A stretch of DNA of 64,000 nt from Lachnospiraceae bacterium (GTDB taxonomy: Bacteria > Bacillota > Clostridia > Lachnospirales > Lachnospiraceae), in the NCBI GenBank assembly GCA_902363555.1, contig CABJAM010000001.1:124001-188000 (forward strand), given 5' to 3'. Position numbers and translations under genes: made by a program. Shown here one piece after another: positions 59,605 through 64,000 of the stretch; positions within the stretch are counted from its first letter, which is position 1; each line of letters begins with the position of its first letter. The notes below the pieces were generated by a model that was given only the letters and a program-made list of their open reading frames with translations, made no database searches and was not told where the DNA came from.

Positions 59605-60025
59605 ATGGAAACCTCCTATTTTATTGACGGATTCAGTTTTAATGATCTGATGCAGTTCGGAATATTTTTAATTGCACTACTGACATTCATTTATTTGATT
59701 AGTCATTAATATCGCATAGAAAAAACCACCCTAGTAACTTTGGCCAGTTCGGGGTGGGATTTTCTGCGATCTAACAGGTCAAACCACTTGTGGGCGGTTG
59801 TTTTCCTTTTGTGCTTTTATATTAACATAAATTCTGTATTAATTCAAGAAGCGAATTCTCATTTTCCCATTTTTCAGAAAAACAGTAACAGTCAGTTACT
59901 ATTCACAGACGATATCCCGCGAGGTGTTTTGCAAAGCAAAACCCGAGTTATTAGGCACCAAAATGCGGCAAGTCGTATTTTGTGCGCATCGCGAAGCGAG
60001 TATAAAAGGCTGTGGACAGTGAGTT
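59605..60025. other. Intergenic stretch with a hairpin and a family A repeat
   Basis: Contains the TetR promoter region, a CCACCC/GGGTGG hairpin near 59726-59757 followed by TTTT, and the repeat A copy at 59888-60004. A 102-codon frame (59740-60048) reads through the repeat and is not called. Confidence 0.5.
59888..60004 (+). repeat. Dispersed palindromic repeat family A, second copy
   Basis: Begins with a GTTACTATTCAC segment, then CGCGAGGTGTTTTGC with GCAAAACC, CAAAATGCG paired with CGTATTTTG (one G-T pair where copy 1 has G-C), and GCATCGCGAAGCGAG. The order of modules matches the copy at 19913, rotated. It abuts the start of the YhcG-type gene. Confidence 0.65.
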
Positions 60026-61059
60026 TTGGATTGGAATCTGCCAGATAACAATGAATTTAAAGACTTGATTGAGGAAATTAAAACAAAGGTCAAAGAAGCA
60101 CAGTATCGTGCTTTATTACATGCGAACTATGAAATGATAATGGTTTATTGGAATGTCGGGAAAGACTTGAATAAACAAGTAAAATACGGAAATTCTTTTA
60201 TTGATTTGCTTGCAAAAGAAATAAAATTAGATTCGCCAAATTTGAGAGGATTTTCAGCCAGAAACCTTCGATATATGAAAAAATTTGCGAAAGACATAAC
60301 AGACGAGGAGTTTTTGCAGACGGTGTCTGCAAAATTGACATGGTCTCACAATATTTTCTGTTAGAAAAACTTCACAACATGGAAGAACGATATTGGTATG
60401 GGAGAAAATGCATAGAGAATGCCTGGTCTGTAGATGTTTTGGAAATGCAAATTGCCGGAAAACTTATGGATAGGCAAACAGCGGCAATAAAAATTCATAA
60501 TTTTGAAAATATGTTGCCAGCAGTCCAGAGTGATTTGGCTGTTCAGACTATGAAAGATCCATATCTTTTTGATTTTGTAGAATATAGAGAAGGTATGATT
60601 GAGAGGGATGTGGAAGATGAATTAGTTGCTAACATTACTAAATTTTTATTAGAAATGGGCTCTGGTTTTGCTTTCATGGGACGTCAAAAACTTCTTAAAG
60701 TGGATGAGCAGGAGTTTTTCCCAGATTTGTTATTCTACAATACAATTTTGCATTGCTATGTCGTGATTGATTTAAAAATGAAAAAATTCATACCAGAATA
60801 TGCAGGAAAAATGAATTTCTATCTTTCGGTAGTAGATGATCAGTTGAAATCGGAAGCTGATAATCCATCGATTGGATTGATTCTTTGCCGAGATGAAAAC
60901 AGGGTTATTGCAGAATATGCGTTAAAGGATATTTCAAAACCGATTGGAGTTAGTGAATACAAGTTTATGCAGGAAATACCGGAATGGTGTAGAAATGCAT
61001 TTCCTGGTTCAGAAGAGTGGGAAAAGCATTTGAGATTACCTATGGATGATACAGAATGA
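60026..61059 (+). pseudogene. YhcG/DUF1016-family PDDEXK nuclease gene with a single frameshift
   Basis: Two overlapping frames make up one protein of about 345 residues. Frame 1 (60026-60364) gives the N-terminal DUF1016 domain (YRALLHANYEMIMVYWNVGKDL, LRGFSARNLRYMKKFA). Frame 2 (60340-61059) gives the PDDEXK C-terminal domain (SGFAFMGRQKLL, FFPDLLFYN, YVVIDLKMKKFIPEYAGKM), with the nuclease residues D729-like FPDLL and DLK. Joining needs one extra base, or a -1 slip, in the TTTT run near 60353-60356, which gives NIFLLEKL across the junction. The GTG/TTG-type start at 60026 is weak. Such proteins are found near restriction-modification and toxin genes. AT-rich compared with its surroundings. 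Confidence 0.75.
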
Positions 61060-61283
61060 AAATTGCAGACGGTATCTGCAAAATTACAAAGTTAGATGAT
61101 TGAGACGTAATGCTGTACTAGTGCTCCATCCGGCCAGAAACGAAACTGACAGCACTGCCAGTTTCGTTTCTGGCTGGATGGAGCACTAGTAATTTTTTTC
61201 CCAATTGACTTTCCGCTCCATATTTGTTATCATAAAACCATAAAGTCGGTCGTGTGGACGACTATGGGGAAAGAAGTGGTTTT
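61060..61283. other. Intergenic stretch with a repeat of coding sequence and a long hairpin
   Basis: A 22-base segment TTGCAGACGGTATCTGCAAA (61064 onward) nearly repeats the coding sequence at 60314 (TTGCAGACGGTGTCTGCAAA). The long hairpin at 61117-61199 follows. Nothing else is seen. Confidence 0.55.
61117..61199 (+). terminator. Very long hairpin with T-run downstream of the YhcG-type gene
   Basis: Left arm 61117-61148 starts ACTAGTGCTCCATCC; right arm 61159-61190 ends GGATGGAGCACTAGT. The 32-base arms have one G-T mismatch and a ~10-base loop, followed by AATTTTTTT. Terminators rarely have such a long perfect stem, so it could also be a miniature inverted-repeat element. Confidence 0.65.
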
Positions 61284-63104
61284 ATGAAAGCAGAAGTATT
61301 GGAGGAACGGCTGCAGAAGCGGCTGTGTAAGCGTTTCGGTCCGGCTGTGCGTGTGCGTATTGAAGGCCGGATCATACGGGTTTATGGACATCTTTCCAGG
61401 TGGGAGGATATTGTGGCGGCGTGCAGTATGTGCGTGGTAAAAAAGCCGGGGATGCATGTGGTTAATGACATTGTTCTGGACGGTGTGACCATGCCTAAGA
61501 TGCGTGTTCCGAAGGCGCAGGATCAGACGCTTGAGGGCGCCCGGCCGGATGTACTCATTATCGGCGGCGGTATTTCCGGTGTGACTATTGCCCGGGAGCT
61601 GACCCGGTGGAAGCTGGATATCCTTCTCGTGGATAAGGAAGCGGATTTTGCCATGCAGGCGTCGGGCCGTAATGACGGCGAGGTCCACCCGGGGGTGGAT
61701 CTGAATAAGGGCAGTTTAAAACAAAAATATGTGGTCCGGGGAAACCGGATGTTTGACCGTATCTGTAAGGAGCTGGATGTGCCTTTTGACAGGTGCGGTC
61801 AGTATGTGGGATTTACAAGTCGTTTTCTCTATCCCATTATGATGGCTTATGCCTGGCAGCGCAAGTATATATGCGGCGTCCGGGATACGCAGATTTTGAG
61901 CCAAAAGGAGCTGCGGCAGCGGGAACCGGAGCTGAATCCGGAGTTTAAGTTTGCCATGTTTAATCCGAGCGCTGGGTGCGTCTGTCCTTATGGGCTGACC
62001 ATTGCCTACGGGGAGAATGCGGCGGCCAATGGTGCGAAAATCAGCCTGAACACGGCAGTTTTCGATATGGATGTGAAGAATGGAAAGATTCAAAGTGTAC
62101 ATACGAACCGGGGGCGTATCTACCCGAAGCTAATTATTAACGCAGCGGGGGTATTTTCCGAGGATATTGCCGCCATGGCCGGCGACCGTTTCTTTTCGAT
62201 CCATCCGAGAAAAGGTACCAATTCCATTTTGGATAAAAAGGCTGGTCATATCGTAAAGGGTATTGCATCGATTAAAACATTGACGCATAATGCGGCTCAC
62301 ACAAAGGGCGGCGGCCTTCTTCACACGGTCCATGATAATGTGCTTGTGGGGCCAAATGCTATTGAAACCTATGAAAAGGAAAACTTTGCCACGGAGCAGG
62401 AGAGCATTGACCGGGTATTTGAAAAGCAGAAATTGACGGCAGCAGGGCTATCCCAGCAGGATATCATCACCTATTTTACCGGTGTGCGTCCGGCCACCTT
62501 TGAGGAGGATTTTATTATTGAAAAGGGCCGTAAGACACATAACCTGATCCATTGTGCAGGCATCCAGTCTCCGGGGCTGACGACAGCGCCGGCGGTAGCT
62601 GTGGATGTGGCACGGATGGCTGTAAGTGAGCTGAGAAAGACTCAGAAGGTTTATCAAAATAAGCGTTTTAATCCAATCCGGCGGGGCGTTCCGGTGCTGC
62701 GTGAAATGTCTAAGGAGGAGCGCAACCGCAGGATCCAAAGTAATCCCGATTACGGGGTGATCGTGTGCCGGTGTGAGGAGATCAGCAAGGGAGAAATCCT
62801 TGACGCATTAAATTCTCCGGTGCCGGTGCCGACGGTGGATGGTATTAAAAAGCGGGTACGTCCGGGAATGGGGCGGTGCCAGGGCGGATTTTGTATGCCT
62901 CTGGTGACACAGATTATCAGCGAGTATATGCACAAGCCGGTGGAAAATGTGCGCAAGGCCGGGGCGGATTCGGTGATTTCCTATGGTGAGACGAAACATC
63001 CGGTGGAAGAAGGAAATGTGCAGCCGGGCGGGCAGGCCGCAGATTATCCGGAAGGAACGGATAGGGAGAATGGAACGGATAAGGTTAAGGGGGCGGAACA
63101 ATGA
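61284..63104 (+). CDS. GlpA-like FAD-dependent oxidoreductase with BFD-type [2Fe-2S] domain
   Basis: A ~606-residue flavoprotein related to anaerobic glycerol-3-phosphate dehydrogenase. Residues ~20-65 form a BON-like alpha/beta segment (VRVRIEGRIIRVYGHLSRW, GMHVVNDIVL). The FAD-binding DAO fold follows (DVLIIGGGISGVTIAREL, 89-106; AGVFSEDIAAMAGD later). The C-terminal region holds a BFD-like four-cysteine cluster site (VCRCEEISKGEI, MGRCQGGFC). GGGGAAAG and AAGTGG precede the ATG at 61284. It overlaps the next flavoprotein gene by four bases (ATGA), which matches the clostridial GlpA/flavoprotein/DUF1667 operon type. The substrate may be glycerol-3-phosphate or another hydroxy compound. Confidence 0.82.
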   Translation: MKAEVLEERLQKRLCKRFGPAVRVRIEGRIIRVYGHLSRWEDIVAACSMCVVKKPGMHVVNDIVLDGVTMPKMRVPKAQDQTLEGARPDVLIIGGGISGVTIARELTRWKLDILLVDKEADFAMQASGRNDGEVHPGVDLNKGSLKQKYVVRGNRMFDRICKELDVPFDRCGQYVGFTSRFLYPIMMAYAWQRKYICGVRDTQILSQKELRQREPELNPEFKFAMFNPSAGCVCPYGLTIAYGENAAANGAKISLNTAVFDMDVKNGKIQSVHTNRGRIYPKLIINAAGVFSEDIAAMAGDRFFSIHPRKGTNSILDKKAGHIVKGIASIKTLTHNAAHTKGGGLLHTVHDNVLVGPNAIETYEKENFATEQESIDRVFEKQKLTAAGLSQQDIITYFTGVRPATFEEDFIIEKGRKTHNLIHCAGIQSPGLTTAPAVAVDVARMAVSELRKTQKVYQNKRFNPIRRGVPVLREMSKEERNRRIQSNPDYGVIVCRCEEISKGEILDALNSPVPVPTVDGIKKRVRPGMGRCQGGFCMPLVTQIISEYMHKPVENVRKAGADSVISYGETKHPVEEGNVQPGGQAADYPEGTDRENGTDKVKGAEQ

Positions 63105-64000
63105 AGACCTATGATGTGATTGTCATTGGCGGAGGTCCGGCAGGGCTGGCCGCAGCCATTGCCGCCAAAAAAGAAGGCGCCCGGGTATTGCTCATTGAAC
63201 GGGAGGCGCGCCTTGGAGGTATATTAAAGCAATGTATACATGACGGCTTTGGACTTATACGGTTTGGCGAGAAATTATCCGGACCGGAATATGTGGAGCG
63301 TTTTATTGATGAATTTCATCAGATGGACATTGAGTGCAGTACGCTGACCTTTGTGACCAATATTGTAAAGCAGAAAGGTGGCTTTGTGCTGACAGCGGTG
63401 AACCGCCAGGGAGTGCAGGAATACAGGGCGGCATCTATGGTTCTGGCGACCGGCTGCCGGGAACGCACGGCAAAGCAGGTGAAAATCCACGGTACACGTC
63501 CGTCTGGAATTTTTACTGCGGGAGCGGCCCAGAATTTTGTGAATTTGATGGGGCAGATGCCAGCCAGGAAATGCGTTGTTTTAGGCAGCGGGGATATTGG
63601 CCTGATCATGGCCCGGCGGTTGACGCTGGAGGGCGCTAAGGTATTGGGTGTTTATGAGGTAAAACCCACTCCGTCAGGTCTGACACGAAATCTGGTGCAG
63701 TGTCTGGATGATTACGATATCCCACTGTATTTATCCCATACGGTGACGCGGGTGTTTGGAACGGAACGGCTGGAGGCGGTGGAGATTGCTCAGGTGGATG
63801 CGAAGATGACGCCCATCCCGGGAACAGAGCAGACACTGGCGTGCGATACGCTGATTCTTTCTGTGGGGCTGATCCCGGAAAATGAGATGGCCGAAAAGCT
63901 GGATGTGGTTTTAGACCCGCGTACGAAAGGGCCGGTGTGCGACAATCAATTTATGACCGGCGTACCGGGGATATTTTCCTGCGGAAATGCCCTTCATGTG
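63101..64000 (+). CDS. NAD(P)/FAD-dependent oxidoreductase, partial at window end
   Basis: The first 300 residues of a two-dinucleotide-binding flavoprotein: FAD loop VIVIGGGPAGLAAAIAAKK (6-24), ATG-type motif VLATGCRERT, NAD loop CVVLGSGDIGLIMARR, and GIFSCGNALHV near the end for the second FAD contact. It lacks a redox-active CxxC. It starts with an ATGA overlap and runs beyond the window. In related operons it works with the GlpA-like protein and a small DUF1667 protein as an electron-transfer complex; the latter would lie just outside. Confidence 0.82.
   Translation, partial: MKTYDVIVIGGGPAGLAAAIAAKKEGARVLLIEREARLGGILKQCIHDGFGLIRFGEKLSGPEYVERFIDEFHQMDIECSTLTFVTNIVKQKGGFVLTAVNRQGVQEYRAASMVLATGCRERTAKQVKIHGTRPSGIFTAGAAQNFVNLMGQMPARKCVVLGSGDIGLIMARRLTLEGAKVLGVYEVKPTPSGLTRNLVQCLDDYDIPLYLSHTVTRVFGTERLEAVEIAQVDAKMTPIPGTEQTLACDTLILSVGLIPENEMAEKLDVVLDPRTKGPVCDNQFMTGVPGIFSCGNALHV

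Noticed and set aside
59740..60048. 102-codon plus-strand frame
   Set aside because: Made largely of the repeat A copy and a hairpin; no family features.
61284..64000. Flavoproteins as the missing C3 oxidase of the CGD pathway
   Set aside because: The pair is the common GlpA-like/BFD operon type, separated from the CGD genes by glgX, a TetR gene and a nuclease gene; no feature points to glycoside oxidation.

Overview
The window looks like a chromosomal segment of a gut-type anaerobic Firmicute, probably of the family Lachnospiraceae. This rests on protein family content: two Lpl/Msm-type sugar ABC systems, a GPH symporter, DegV, a ferredoxin-type [FeFe] hydrogenase, a clostridial old-yellow-enzyme ene-reductase, and strong AGGAGG-like ribosome binding sites. 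No rRNA, tRNA, CRISPR array or intact insertion sequence was seen. The backbone has mid GC, while three small islands are visibly AT-rich (28.4-30.2 kb, 55.4-56.9 kb, 60.0-61.1 kb).

Layout. 0-2 kb: end of an iron-siderophore ABC importer. 2-5.7 kb: RpiR regulator divergent from a resorcylate-decarboxylase-like amidohydrolase, a metallo-beta-lactamase-fold gene fragment, a small lipoprotein and a GNAT acetyltransferase. 6-17.7 kb: a ten-gene minus-strand cluster, in transcription order GH36 alpha-galactosidase, solute-binding protein, two permeases, M24 peptidase, DapA-family lyase, IclR regulator, zinc alcohol dehydrogenase, enolase-superfamily enzyme, URO-D-family protein. It reads as import of a galactoside followed by a non-phosphorylative oxidation, dehydration and aldol-cleavage route. 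18-25 kb: carbohydrate esterase, flavodoxin, alpha/beta hydrolase, DegV, ABC-class ATPase, PAP2-like protein. 25-28.3 kb: amidohydrolase and a Ku/LigD end-joining pair. 28.4-30.2 kb: AT-rich AAA ATPase plus small TOPRIM-like partner, a candidate defence pair. 30-42 kb: AraC regulator, [FeFe] hydrogenase-like protein, GH31 alpha-xylosidase, and a two-component system followed by a lipoprotein and an ABC exporter.

42-55.3 kb is the most interesting region: a GPH sugar symporter, an Lpl-type ABC importer, a LacI regulator, an ene-reductase divergent from a LysR regulator, and then a C-glycoside deglycosidase (CGD) locus. That locus has a separate beta subunit (DUF6379) and alpha subunit (TIM-barrel isomerase-like), followed at once by a second CGD-like protein in which beta and alpha are fused in one chain. 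The promoters of the ABC importer and of the CGD genes both carry TGAAAA/TTTTCA inverted repeats, which hints at co-regulation. My reading is a C-glycosyl (flavonoid-type) plant glycoside utilisation island: uptake, C-C bond cleavage, then enoate reduction of the aglycone. The oxidoreductase that would make the 3-oxo-glycoside is not in the window.

55-64 kb: AT-rich orphan membrane protein, GlgX debranching enzyme, TetR regulator, a frameshifted YhcG-type nuclease gene, and the start of a GlpA-like FAD oxidoreductase operon that runs off the end. Intergenic regions carry several families of dispersed palindromic repeats, one of which shows a compensatory stem change.
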